This document shows, piece after piece, positions 56,584 to 64,000 of a DNA stretch of 64,000 nucleotides. The position numbers and the translations under genes were made by a program. The DNA lies in contig NZ_AP026966.1 in the NCBI RefSeq assembly GCF_027923905.1, positions 2,047,001-2,111,000 of the forward strand, in the 5' to 3' direction. Each line of letters starts with the position of its first letter. Positions within the stretch are counted from its first letter, which is position 1. The notes beneath the pieces were generated by a model. It was not told where the DNA came from. It worked only from the letters and a program-made list of their open reading frames with translations, and ran no database searches. Origin of the DNA: Massilia varians (GTDB lineage: Bacteria > Pseudomonadota > Gammaproteobacteria > Burkholderiales > Burkholderiaceae_D).

Positions 56584-57667
56584 CTACGGCTGGTACCAGC
56601 CGTATTCCCAGCGCCACGGCATGTCCGTCTCGCCCAGCACCCGCCGGGCGAGCTCGGGATAGATCCGCTCGGCGCGCACGTCGTTGGCCAGCATGACCAC
56701 GCAGCGCTGGCCGTGCTCCAGGCACAGCACCATGTTGCCGGTGCTGTCATTGTGCCCACCCTTGAACCATGCCGGCCCGCTGCGGTCAAGGAAGGTCACC
56801 ACGCCCAGGCCTGCAGCCAGCGACTGCGGCCAAGTGGCCGGCGGCGCGGCGAGCGTCGGGAACTGGCCGGCGGAGCCGATCGGCAGCGCGGCCCGCACCA
56901 TCATGGCGCGCGCTGCCGCGCTCAATCCCTCTCCCCGTACGATACCCGCCCACAGGCGCGCCTGGTCCTCGATGGTGGTGTCCATCGAACCCGCCGCGCT
57001 CGGGCGGCTGCGCGCGTCGTGCGCTTCCATCTTGCCGTCCAGGGTATAGCCGTCGGCCAGGTTGTCCGCGAAATCCGCGCGCCACTGCATGCTGGTGTTG
57101 CGCATGCCGAAGCGGTCGAATACGCGGCGCTGCATTTCCCGGCCGGTGTCCAGGCCCAGGCCGCGCTCGACCACCAGCTGCAGGATATAAGTGGAAGCGC
57201 AGCTTGCGGTCCGGCTCCAGCCAGCGGAAGTTGGCGAAGCCGGACGAATGGGTGAGCAGGATGCGCGGCGTCAGCTTGCGCCAGCGTTCGTCGTTCGCCA
57301 GGTCGGAGAAATCCCATGGCTGCCTGTCGTAGGCGGGAAGGGGCTGCGGCAACAGGGCGGGCAAGGGCGCGTCGAGGTCGAGCTTTCCTTCATCCACCAG
57401 CTGCAGCAGCATGTAGGCAAAGGCGGCCTTGGTGAGCGAGGCGCCATACATCACCGTCTGCGGCGTGAGCGGCAGGCCGCGTTCCACGCTGCGCTTGCCG
57501 TAGGCCTGCACGCTGACGACCCGGCCGCGGTCGATGCTTGCCAGCGCCAGTCCCTGTACGTTCTCGCGCGCCAGGCGCCGTACTTCATCGTCGGAGATGC
57601 GGGAAACCGAAGGCGCAGCCGCGCATCCGAGAAGCAGGCAGGCCGACACGCACAGTGCTGTTTTCAT
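56584..57667 (-). pseudogene. Beta-lactamase/serine hydrolase gene with an internal deletion and frameshift
   Basis: Residues 1-159 from the ATG at 57667 give a signal peptide with a Cys lipobox-like end, then the SxxK motif in GASLTKAAF and LLTHSSGFANF. At about 57190 the frame breaks. The rest continues in another frame from LQLVVERGLGLDTG to the C-terminal GGHNDSTGNMV. About 14 codons that should hold the catalytic YxN/YSG motif are missing between RFH and LQLVVERG. The product can neither be full length nor active as a serine hydrolase. Confidence 0.85.
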
Positions 57668-57878
57668 CGATGCTCCGAAACGGTAGTGGGCGCGCTCATG
57701 CTACACCGGCAGGGCCGCCCGTGGTCGGTGCCGCAGATTAACGAACTTGGCGTGCTATTTTGTTGCGTTGCCGCAAATAATAATTCACCAGCAATAAGTA
57801 ATGCCGATAGGTATTTATTTATCGGTAGGAAATTAGTTAGAATGGTCGGTTTATTGCATCGCATCGCAAGCTTCGTCC

Positions 57879-59573
57879 ATGAGCGGCCTCTTCGGAAAAA
57901 TGCGTTTGTCCAGCCTGATGACCCTGGCCGTCTGTGCCACGGTCGCGCTCACGGTCGCGCTGCAGCTGGTGCTGGTGAACCATTTCGCCGTGCGCCAGGC
58001 GCGTGAAGAAGCCCAGCTGCGCCTGCAGCAGCTGTCCTGGCAGATGCGCGATTCGCTCAACCGCGTGATTGAGCAGGCCACCCGCGACACCCGCCTGCTG
58101 GCCGAACTGCCGCAGGTGCGCTATTCGAGCGACGCTGACGCTAGCCGTGCGGTGCTGGAAAGCCTGCAGCGCAGTTTCCCGGACTATGCCTGGATCGGGA
58201 TCGCTAACCTCGACGGCAAGGTGGTGGCCTCGACCGGCCGCATGCTGGAGGGGGGCGACGTCAGCAAGCGCCCCTGGTTCACCGCCGGGATCCGCGCCGT
58301 GCACGCGTCCGACTACCATCCCGCGGTGCTGCTCGAGAAGATCCTGCCGCGCAAGCCCGACCCCTGGCGCTTCGTCGATGCATCCGGTCCGATCGTCGAT
58401 GCCGGCGGCAGGCCGGTAGCCGTGCTCGGCCTGCACCTGAGCTGGGAATGGGCGCGCAGCCATGCGCGCAAGCTGCTCACGCCGGCGCTGCGCGAATACG
58501 GCGCCGAGATCCTCGTGGTGCGCGACGATGGCACCGTCATGCTCGGGCCGGCGGCGCTGGTCGAAACGAAGGTGGAGACCGCCAGCCTGCGCCTGGCGCA
58601 GCAGGGCCAGACCGGATCGCTGCGCGAGGTCTGGCCGGACGGCCGCGCCTACCTGACCGGCTACAGCCAGACCGGCGACGGGCGCGATCCGGCCTCGCTG
58701 CGCTGGACCGTGCTGGTGCGCCAGACCGAGGACCGGGCGCTGGCGGGCGCGGAAGACCTGAAGCGGCGCATGCTCGGCTGGAGCGCGCTGCTGGCGCTGG
58801 TGCTGGCCGGCGCCGCGGCGCTGATGGCGCGCCACCTGGTGCGGCCGATGACGGCGCTGCGCGAGGCGATCGAAGGCGTCACCGCGGCCACGCGAAGCGG
58901 CAAGGAGCCGCCGCCGATCCCGCAGGTGCACGGCTTCCTCGAAACGCAGATCCTGTCGCGCACGATGCGCGAACTGGTGCAGAACGAGGTCACGCACCGC
59001 AAGGCGCTGCTGGCCATGAACGAGCGCCTCGAGCTGGCGGTGGCCGAGCGCACCGCCGAACTGCAGGCGCTGCTGCTGCGCGACGTGCTCACCGGCCTGC
59101 CGAACCGGCGCGCGCTGCTGGCGGCGCTGCCCGAGGCGATGAGCCGCGCGCGCCGCGTGGGACGCCCGTGCGCGCTGCTGTTCCTGGACATGGACGGGTT
59201 CAAGGCCGTTAACGACAACCACGGCCACGAGGAGGGCGACGAGCTGCTGCGCCAGTTCGGCGAGCGCCTGGCCCAGGGCGTGCGCAAGACCGACATGGTG
59301 GCGCGCCTGGCCGGCGACGAATTCGTCGTGGTGCTGGAAATGCTCACCGACGCGCTGCACGCCGAGGACACCGCGCGCAAGCTGCTCGAACGCCTGAAGG
59401 AACCCTACCTGCTACGCAGCGCCGCCGTGACGGTCGGCGCCAGCATCGGCATCGCGCTGCACCGGCCGCAGGATCCGGCCGACGTCGATGCCTGGCTGGC
59501 ACGCGCCGACCACGCGATGTACGCGGTCAAGCGCAGCGGCAAGAACGGCATCGCACTCGCGGCCGTGGTCTGA
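57879..59573 (+). CDS. Membrane diguanylate cyclase with double-Cache sensor
   Basis: A 564-residue protein. Membrane helices at about 10-30 and 295-315 enclose a dCache periplasmic sensor (KRPWFTAGIR, the VDASGPIVDAGGRPVAVLG block). HAMP at about 315-365 and a coiled linker (MNERLELAVAERTAEL) lead to a GGDEF domain at about 395-564 with an AGDEF core and DGFKAVNDNHGHEEGD. AGDEF variants are often active. The ligand is unknown. It begins 211 bp after the decayed gene. Confidence 0.92.
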   Translation: MSGLFGKMRLSSLMTLAVCATVALTVALQLVLVNHFAVRQAREEAQLRLQQLSWQMRDSLNRVIEQATRDTRLLAELPQVRYSSDADASRAVLESLQRSFPDYAWIGIANLDGKVVASTGRMLEGGDVSKRPWFTAGIRAVHASDYHPAVLLEKILPRKPDPWRFVDASGPIVDAGGRPVAVLGLHLSWEWARSHARKLLTPALREYGAEILVVRDDGTVMLGPAALVETKVETASLRLAQQGQTGSLREVWPDGRAYLTGYSQTGDGRDPASLRWTVLVRQTEDRALAGAEDLKRRMLGWSALLALVLAGAAALMARHLVRPMTALREAIEGVTAATRSGKEPPPIPQVHGFLETQILSRTMRELVQNEVTHRKALLAMNERLELAVAERTAELQALLLRDVLTGLPNRRALLAALPEAMSRARRVGRPCALLFLDMDGFKAVNDNHGHEEGDELLRQFGERLAQGVRKTDMVARLAGDEFVVVLEMLTDALHAEDTARKLLERLKEPYLLRSAAVTVGASIGIALHRPQDPADVDAWLARADHAMYAVKRSGKNGIALAAVV

Positions 59574-59592
59574 TCCTGCTACGATCGCCCGC

Positions 59593-60324
59593 ATGTCCGA
59601 GATCACCCACCTCATCGCCACCCTCAAGCGCGAACTCAAACAGCAGGGCAAGACCTACCGCGACGTCGCCGAGGCCCTCGCCTTGTCCGAGCCGAGCGTC
59701 AAGCGCCTGTTCGCCACCGGGCAGTTCACGCTCGAGCGCCTGGTCGAGATCTGCTCCCTGGTCGGCCTGACGCTGTCCGAGCTGGCGCAGGAAGCAGGGC
59801 AGGGCCACCAGCGGCTGCGTACCTTGAGCCCGGCGCAGGAACGCGAGCTGGTCTCCGATGCGCGCCTGCTGTTGGTGACGGTGTGCGCGCTGAACCACTG
59901 GACCATGGCCGAGATGCTGCAGGCCTACCGGCTGAGCGAAGCCGAATGCGTGCAGCTGCTGCTGCGCCTCGACCGACTGGCCTTGATCACCCTCCTGCCC
60001 GGCAACCGCATCCGCCTGAACGTGGCGCGCGACTTCGACTGGCTGCCGGGCGGCCCGATCCGCCAGTACTTCCGCGAGCAGGGCATGCCTGAATTCATCG
60101 ACTGCGCCTTCGCCCAGCCGGGCGACGCGCTCGACTTCGTGCACGGCATGCTGACCGAGAGCGCGCGGGCCAAGCTGCAAGGAGAAATGCGGCAACTGCG
60201 GGCGCGCTTTGCCCAACTGCACGAGGAAAGCCTGGCGGCGCCGCTGCCGCAGCGCCGCGGCACCGGCTTGCTGCTGGCCTTGCGCGAGTGGGAGCCGGCC
60301 GCGTTCGCGGGCTTGCGCCGCTAG
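59593..60324 (+). CDS. XRE-family transcriptional regulator
   Basis: A 243-residue protein. The N-terminal helix-turn-helix at residues 5-60 (RDVAEALALSEPSVKRLFAT) belongs to the Xre class. The remainder, with LNHWTMAEMLQAYRLSEAEC and DWLPGGPIRQYFREQG, is a family-specific ligand or dimerisation region that I do not recognise. It starts 19 bases after the GGDEF gene and may be cotranscribed with it. A terminator follows. Confidence 0.85.
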   Translation: MSEITHLIATLKRELKQQGKTYRDVAEALALSEPSVKRLFATGQFTLERLVEICSLVGLTLSELAQEAGQGHQRLRTLSPAQERELVSDARLLLVTVCALNHWTMAEMLQAYRLSEAECVQLLLRLDRLALITLLPGNRIRLNVARDFDWLPGGPIRQYFREQGMPEFIDCAFAQPGDALDFVHGMLTESARAKLQGEMRQLRARFAQLHEESLAAPLPQRRGTGLLLALREWEPAAFAGLRR

Positions 60325-60340
60325 CCAGCCGTCCGGCAAC

Positions 60341-60367
60341 AAAACGGCCTCGCGTCTGCGAGGTTTT
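60341..60367 (+). terminator. Terminator after the XRE regulator
   Basis: CCTCGC (60348-60353) pairs with GCGAGG (60358-60363), loop GTCT, flanked by AAAA and TTTT. It is symmetric enough to work in both directions. Confidence 0.75.
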
Positions 60368-60550
60368 ATGAAACCCTCTTGTGCCCTTGCGCTCACCGGT
60401 GTAGAACGGTGGGTAAGCCGGAAGATTCGGCTCAGACGGATCCGATGCCGCCTTTCTTGAATACGCCTGGACGACTGTGGTTTTATGTGAGGTAGTAGAC
60501 AGATCAGTCCGTCAAAGAAGGGAATGATGGCTTCAGAGAGGGAATGAGCC

Positions 60551-61492
60551 ATGAAGATGTCCATCGTCGCATGCGCCGTGCTCGGAGCGAGCGCGGCATG
60601 CGCCTCGGCCCAGAATGCGGCTGCTCCCGACAGGGGCACCGATGCGCGCGAGGCAGTCAGGGAAGCCAGGGAAGCCGGCGGCACGGCGGATGCGCCGGCA
60701 ATTTTCACGCTGGAGTCAAGGCATGAGTCGCAGCAGCGCCGCACCGACGGGGCGCGGCTGCTGGGCGCGGGACGCCAGTACAACCTCGATTTCCGCACGC
60801 TGAGCGAGGTCGGCGACCCCTTCCACGGCGGCCTGGCAGGTGCAAGCAGCGGCGCCGAGGACGCGCGCCGCAGCAGCGACAGCGTCATCTACCAGAGCCG
60901 CTTCAACGGCTTCACGGCCGGTTCGTCCTGGGGCAAGGGCGACATTGACGGCTCGCCCTCGGGCCGCGCCTGGGGCATGACTGTCGGCTTCAAGGCCGGC
61001 CCGATCACGATCCGCGCGGCGCACCAGAACCGCAACGTGGCCAAGGTCACCCGCATCAATCCGGTCGACATCAGCATGGCCGCGAAGAATTCCATCATCG
61101 CCGCCAACATGCGCTTCGACTGGGGCACCGCCTACGCGGCCTACAGCGCCAACCGCGGCTGGGGCAGCTCGCCGCTGTTCAACCCGGACAATCCCTACGG
61201 CGCCGGCATCAGCAGTACTCCGTCCACCGACAGCCGCGACGTGCTGGCCGGGGTGGCGGTGCCGGTCGGCCATGCGACCACCCTGCTGGCTTCCTACATC
61301 CGCAAGAACGACCGCGACCCGGCCAACCGCGACGCCCGCCAGATCGCGGTGGGGGCGACCTACGCGATTTCGCGCAAGATGGATTTCTACGCCGCGTATT
61401 CGCACATCCGCCAGCAGAGCGGCATCCAGAACGCCAATGTGCGCCAGGGCGGCGGCGGAGCGATCAACCTGGGGATGCGGCGCGCCTTCTGA
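60551..61492 (+). CDS. Shortened Gram-negative porin
   Basis: A 313-residue protein with a signal peptide ending CASA-QNA. The later part matches betaproteobacterial trimeric porins: GAGRQYNLDFRTLSEVGDPF, YQSRFNGFTAGSSWGKG, FKAGPITIRAAHQNRNV, DFYAAYSHIRQQS, and a C-terminal Phe. The first strands normally found between the signal peptide and the GRQYNL block (about 60-80 residues) are replaced by a short charged segment. It may be an altered small porin or a decaying gene. A clear AGAGAGGGAATGAGCC leader precedes the start. Confidence 0.78.
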   Translation: MKMSIVACAVLGASAACASAQNAAAPDRGTDAREAVREAREAGGTADAPAIFTLESRHESQQRRTDGARLLGAGRQYNLDFRTLSEVGDPFHGGLAGASSGAEDARRSSDSVIYQSRFNGFTAGSSWGKGDIDGSPSGRAWGMTVGFKAGPITIRAAHQNRNVAKVTRINPVDISMAAKNSIIAANMRFDWGTAYAAYSANRGWGSSPLFNPDNPYGAGISSTPSTDSRDVLAGVAVPVGHATTLLASYIRKNDRDPANRDARQIAVGATYAISRKMDFYAAYSHIRQQSGIQNANVRQGGGGAINLGMRRAF

Positions 61493-61566
61493 GCTTGTAC
61501 GCGGCGACGCCATGTTGCAAAAACCGGTAGCCTGTCCCCATGGCTAAACCACGTTTTGGAGGCAAC

Positions 61567-62001
61567 ATGACAGGCGCAAGCACACTTGATCCGGATAACT
61601 TCCCGGAACGTCCAGACCGTAGTCTCGGCAAGGGACACGGCATCGATTCCCTCGGCCCGAGCGACATTTCCGACACCGGCAGCGACGTGGTCGGCGGCCC
61701 CGGCTTTGCCGAAGCGCTTGACCCGGACCAGACCCTCGAATTCGACCAGGGCACCACCTCGGACATGGAACAGAGCCACGCCGGCGGCACCGCCGGCCCG
61801 GACGTCGGCGACGCCGACTTCTCCGGCGACAGCGACATGGGCGGCACCGGCGAGCGCGCCGCGGCCGGGCGCGACGAGGTCGGCAAGGACGGCGCCGACA
61901 TCGACACCGACCAGGTGCTGTCCATCCCCGATCTGCCGCTGACCGAGGAGGACACCGATTTCTTAACGACCAAACCGCCGCGCGAGGCTGAAGGCGGCTA
62001 A
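61567..62001 (+). CDS. Small acidic protein of unknown function
   Basis: A 144-residue protein, very rich in Asp, Gly and Ser, with few basic residues. Repeated short motifs (DTGSD, DMGGTG, GPDVGDADF) suggest a disordered chain. The start at 61567 (MTGASTLDPDNF) has GGAGG upstream; an ATG nine codons earlier is weaker. Similar acidic proteins occur widely in Oxalobacteraceae and Burkholderiaceae, with no known role. It overlaps the convergent dehydrogenase by 39 bp. Confidence 0.7.
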   Translation: MTGASTLDPDNFPERPDRSLGKGHGIDSLGPSDISDTGSDVVGGPGFAEALDPDQTLEFDQGTTSDMEQSHAGGTAGPDVGDADFSGDSDMGGTGERAAAGRDEVGKDGADIDTDQVLSIPDLPLTEEDTDFLTTKPPREAEGG

Positions 62002-62982
62002 CAGGGCGCCGCCGCCCACCAGGGCGGTGGTCAAGGGCGAGGAGCGCAGGCTGGTCCTGGTGTACAGGCTGCGCTCGTGCACGTTCTGCGGCATGCCCTG
62101 GCGCTGGCGCAGTTCGGCCGACTCGTCCGGCTTGTAGAGGGCATCGCGGCGGTTCGGCGCGGTGGGGCGATCCGACTTCTGCTGCTTGAACATACTGGCG
62201 TTCATGTAGCGGTCGAACAGGGCCGGCATCAGCTTGGAGCCGGCCGCGATCATCTTCGAGGCGCCGCCGGCGTAGGCGTCGCGTTTCGGATGCTCGGCGC
62301 AGTACAGGATGGCGTCGGCCACCACTTCCGGCGCGTAGATCGGCGGCGGCAGCGCTGGTTCCTTGTCCATGTAATTGCGCGCGTGGACCGCGAACATGGT
62401 GTCGATCGCGGCCGGGCGCACCAGCGTGACCGCCAGCGGCGCGCCTTCCTTTTCCACTTCCATGCGCAGCGCATCGGTGAAGCCCTTCACCGCATGCTTG
62501 GAGGCCGCATACATGCCCTGCATCGGGATGGCGCGTTCCGACACTTCGCTGCCGACGTTGATGATGGCGCCGCCGTGACGCCTCATGCGCCGCAACGCTT
62601 CCAGCGAGCCATTGACGGTGCCCCAGAAATTGGTCTGGAACAGGCGGTGGTGGTCTTCCGGCTTGACTTCTTCGAGCCGGCCGAACACCGAGATGCCGGC
62701 ATTGTTCACCCAGGTGTCGATGCGTCCGAAGCGCGCCATGGCCTTCTCGCCGATCTTCTCGACGTCGGCGATGTTGCCGACGTCGGCGGCCACGGTCTCG
62801 ACCATGACGCCGCGGCTGCGCAGTTCGTCCGCCAGTTCGTCGAGGGCGTCCTTGCTGCGCGCCGCCAGCACCAGGCGGGCGCCGCGTGCGGCGGCCATGC
62901 GGGCGGTGGTCAGGCCGATGCCGCTGGTGGCGCCGGTGATGACCATGACCTGATCGTGGAGTTTCCTGAGTCTGATTGCCAT
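61963..62982 (-). CDS. SDR family oxidoreductase
   Basis: A 339-residue short-chain dehydrogenase. TGATSGIGLTTA (residues 15-26) is the nucleotide-binding loop. WVNNAG, the SEVSERAIPMQGMYAASKHA block with catalytic Ser, Tyr and Lys, and a C-terminal extension of about 80 residues with a possible membrane helix (TTALVGGGALLAAFSLARR) follow. The extension is uncommon in soluble SDRs and suggests membrane tethering. The start at 62982 (MAIRLRKLHD) is chosen; an ATG three codons upstream is possible. The substrate is unknown. Confidence 0.87.
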   Translation of the reverse strand: MAIRLRKLHDQVMVITGATSGIGLTTARMAAARGARLVLAARSKDALDELADELRSRGVMVETVAADVGNIADVEKIGEKAMARFGRIDTWVNNAGISVFGRLEEVKPEDHHRLFQTNFWGTVNGSLEALRRMRRHGGAIINVGSEVSERAIPMQGMYAASKHAVKGFTDALRMEVEKEGAPLAVTLVRPAAIDTMFAVHARNYMDKEPALPPPIYAPEVVADAILYCAEHPKRDAYAGGASKMIAAGSKLMPALFDRYMNASMFKQQKSDRPTAPNRRDALYKPDESAELRQRQGMPQNVHERSLYTRTSLRSSPLTTALVGGGALLAAFSLARRFGR

Positions 62983-63149
62983 GACGTACATCCTTTTCAA
63001 GTGAGTGAAGAGGACTGCCCGCGGCGTCGGCCGCAGGACAGGCCGTTGATGAACGGTCACATCCTAGCCCGGCTGGATAATCCGGCGTTTTCGCTTGCCT
63101 TGCGGATATTTTTAGTCTTACAGTGGCCGTCACTGATAACACGACGCTC

Positions 63150-63704
63150 ATGACCCGCTACCCGTCGCCTTTGGATTCCGAACCCTTGCATATCGTCTGC
63201 CCGCCCGCGAGGCGGCTGCCGATCGTTGCGGTGTCCTGTGCCGGCCTGGCGATGCTGGCCTGGCTCGGGTTCAGACTGTTCGACGGTCCGTCGGAACATT
63301 TTTCCTGGTTCAAGGTGTGGCTGCTGGTACTGGTGGGAACCGCCATGGCGGCGCTCCTGTACCGCAACCTGTTCGTGCGCGACGAGCTCATGCTCTACCG
63401 GGATCAGGCCGAAGACTGGGCGCTGGAGCACGAGGACATGCTGGTGCTGGTTGCAGGCAAGGTGCGTTCGGTGCGCATCGCGCCCTTGCCGGCGCTGCGC
63501 TCGAATTCGCCCGAGGGGGAATACATCGCGATGGGTATCGGAAGCGGATTGATCGAGATCGAGACCGTGGACGGCTGCTACCGCTTCGGCGCCGGGCTCG
63601 ACGGGGACAGGACGACGCTCACCGCGACGCGGATCGCCGCCTGTTGTGGCCTGCTGCAATCGGGCCCGCAGTGGCGGGCGGCGCCGCAAGGCGGCCGCCC
63701 GTGA
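63150..63704 (+). CDS. Two-helix membrane protein of unknown function
   Basis: A 184-residue protein with two membrane helices (about 23-42 and 55-75) followed by a soluble domain that might adopt a PH-like beta sandwich (VRDELMLYRDQAEDW; VRSVRIAPLP). The ATG at 63150 is used; an in-frame GTG at 63123 is an alternative. I do not recognise a family with certainty. It converges on the sulfate-binding protein gene, 10 bases apart. Confidence 0.65.
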   Translation: MTRYPSPLDSEPLHIVCPPARRLPIVAVSCAGLAMLAWLGFRLFDGPSEHFSWFKVWLLVLVGTAMAALLYRNLFVRDELMLYRDQAEDWALEHEDMLVLVAGKVRSVRIAPLPALRSNSPEGEYIAMGIGSGLIEIETVDGCYRFGAGLDGDRTTLTATRIAACCGLLQSGPQWRAAPQGGRP

Positions 63705-63714
63705 AGATGACGGC

Positions 63715-64000
63715 TCAGCGGCCCGGCGCGTAGATCTGGTCGAACAGGCCGCCGTCTGCGAAGTGCGCCTTCTGCGCCTGGGCCCAGCCGCCCAGCTCGG
63801 AGATCGAAAACAGCTTCACGTTCGGGAACTGCGACGCATATTTCTTGGCGAACTTGTCCACTGCCGGACGGTAGTAGTTCTTGGCGACGATGTCCTGCGC
63901 TTCATCGGTGTACAGGAACTCGAGGTAGGCCTGCGCCACCTTGCGGGTGCCCTTCTTGTCGACGTTCTTGTCGACCACGGCCACCGGCGGTTCGGCCAGA
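63715..64000 (-). CDS. Sulfate ABC transporter substrate-binding protein (C-terminal part)
   Basis: The C-terminal 94 residues of a Sbp/CysP type periplasmic sulfate/thiosulfate-binding protein. LAEPPVAVVDKNVDKKGTRK, AYLEFLYTDEAQDIVAKNYY, RPAVDKFAKKY and the end FADGGLFDQIY are characteristic. The gene continues beyond the right edge, where cysT-W-A transporter genes would be expected only on its downstream side, which is not the case here since it ends at 63715. Sulfate uptake is known for the family. Confidence 0.9.
   Translation of the reverse strand, partial: LAEPPVAVVDKNVDKKGTRKVAQAYLEFLYTDEAQDIVAKNYYRPAVDKFAKKYASQFPNVKLFSISELGGWAQAQKAHFADGGLFDQIYAPGR

Overview
The window looks like a high-GC betaproteobacterial chromosome, most likely Oxalobacteraceae (a Massilia-type organism). 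This is inferred from very GC-rich codon use, the order glyA-nrdR-type IV minor pilins-ribD-ribE, ribBA-ribH-nusB, and ffs/dnaX/ybaB/recR, plus many GGDEF/EAL proteins. No species can be named from the sequence alone.

Bases 1-8.6 kb hold core metabolism and pili: the start of ybgC, a ydfG-like dehydrogenase, a ZTP riboswitch ahead of glyA, nrdR, a compact minor-pilin operon (pilV-W-X-E-fimT, no pilY1), then ribD and ribE. From 8.6 to 16.8 kb come a periplasmic M16 protease, a five-domain c-di-GMP response regulator, and ribBA-ribH-nusB, in which the GTP cyclohydrolase II half of RibBA is degenerate. From 16.8 to 21.6 kb there is a RES/Xre toxin-antitoxin pair, a lytic transglycosylase, ubiD and a DJ-1 family protein. 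From 21.6 to 31.5 kb lie the 4.5S RNA gene, a chemoreceptor, dnaX-ybaB-recR, a glycosyltransferase with a deacetylase-like partner, a small lipoprotein and a penicillin-acylase family enzyme.

From 31.6 to 45 kb the region is dominated by signalling: a hybrid histidine kinase coupled to a GGDEF/EAL response regulator, cstA-ybdD divergent from a Cache histidine kinase/LuxR regulator pair, and an EAL-HDOD gene overlapping a second GGDEF/EAL gene. A tRNA-Ser(TGA) gene follows. A 5.1 kb genomic island sits in its 3' end, bounded by a 15-bp direct repeat. The island carries a P4-type integrase whose nucleophilic tyrosine position is histidine, an orphan T6SS hcp with a small glycine-rich hydrophobic putative effector and an overlapping membrane protein that may be its immunity protein, and an intact IS21-family element with a 5-bp target duplication.

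From 50 to 64 kb are an acyltransferase, a TRAP transporter of the alpha-keto-acid (TakP) type, a YitT protein, a decayed beta-lactamase-like gene, a Cache-GGDEF protein, an XRE regulator, a shortened porin, an acidic protein, a dehydrogenase and the end of a sulfate-binding protein. A family of about 100-bp palindromic intergenic elements beginning GTAGGGTGG occurs three times (31.5, 39.5 and 52.9 kb). No CRISPR array or rRNA was seen.
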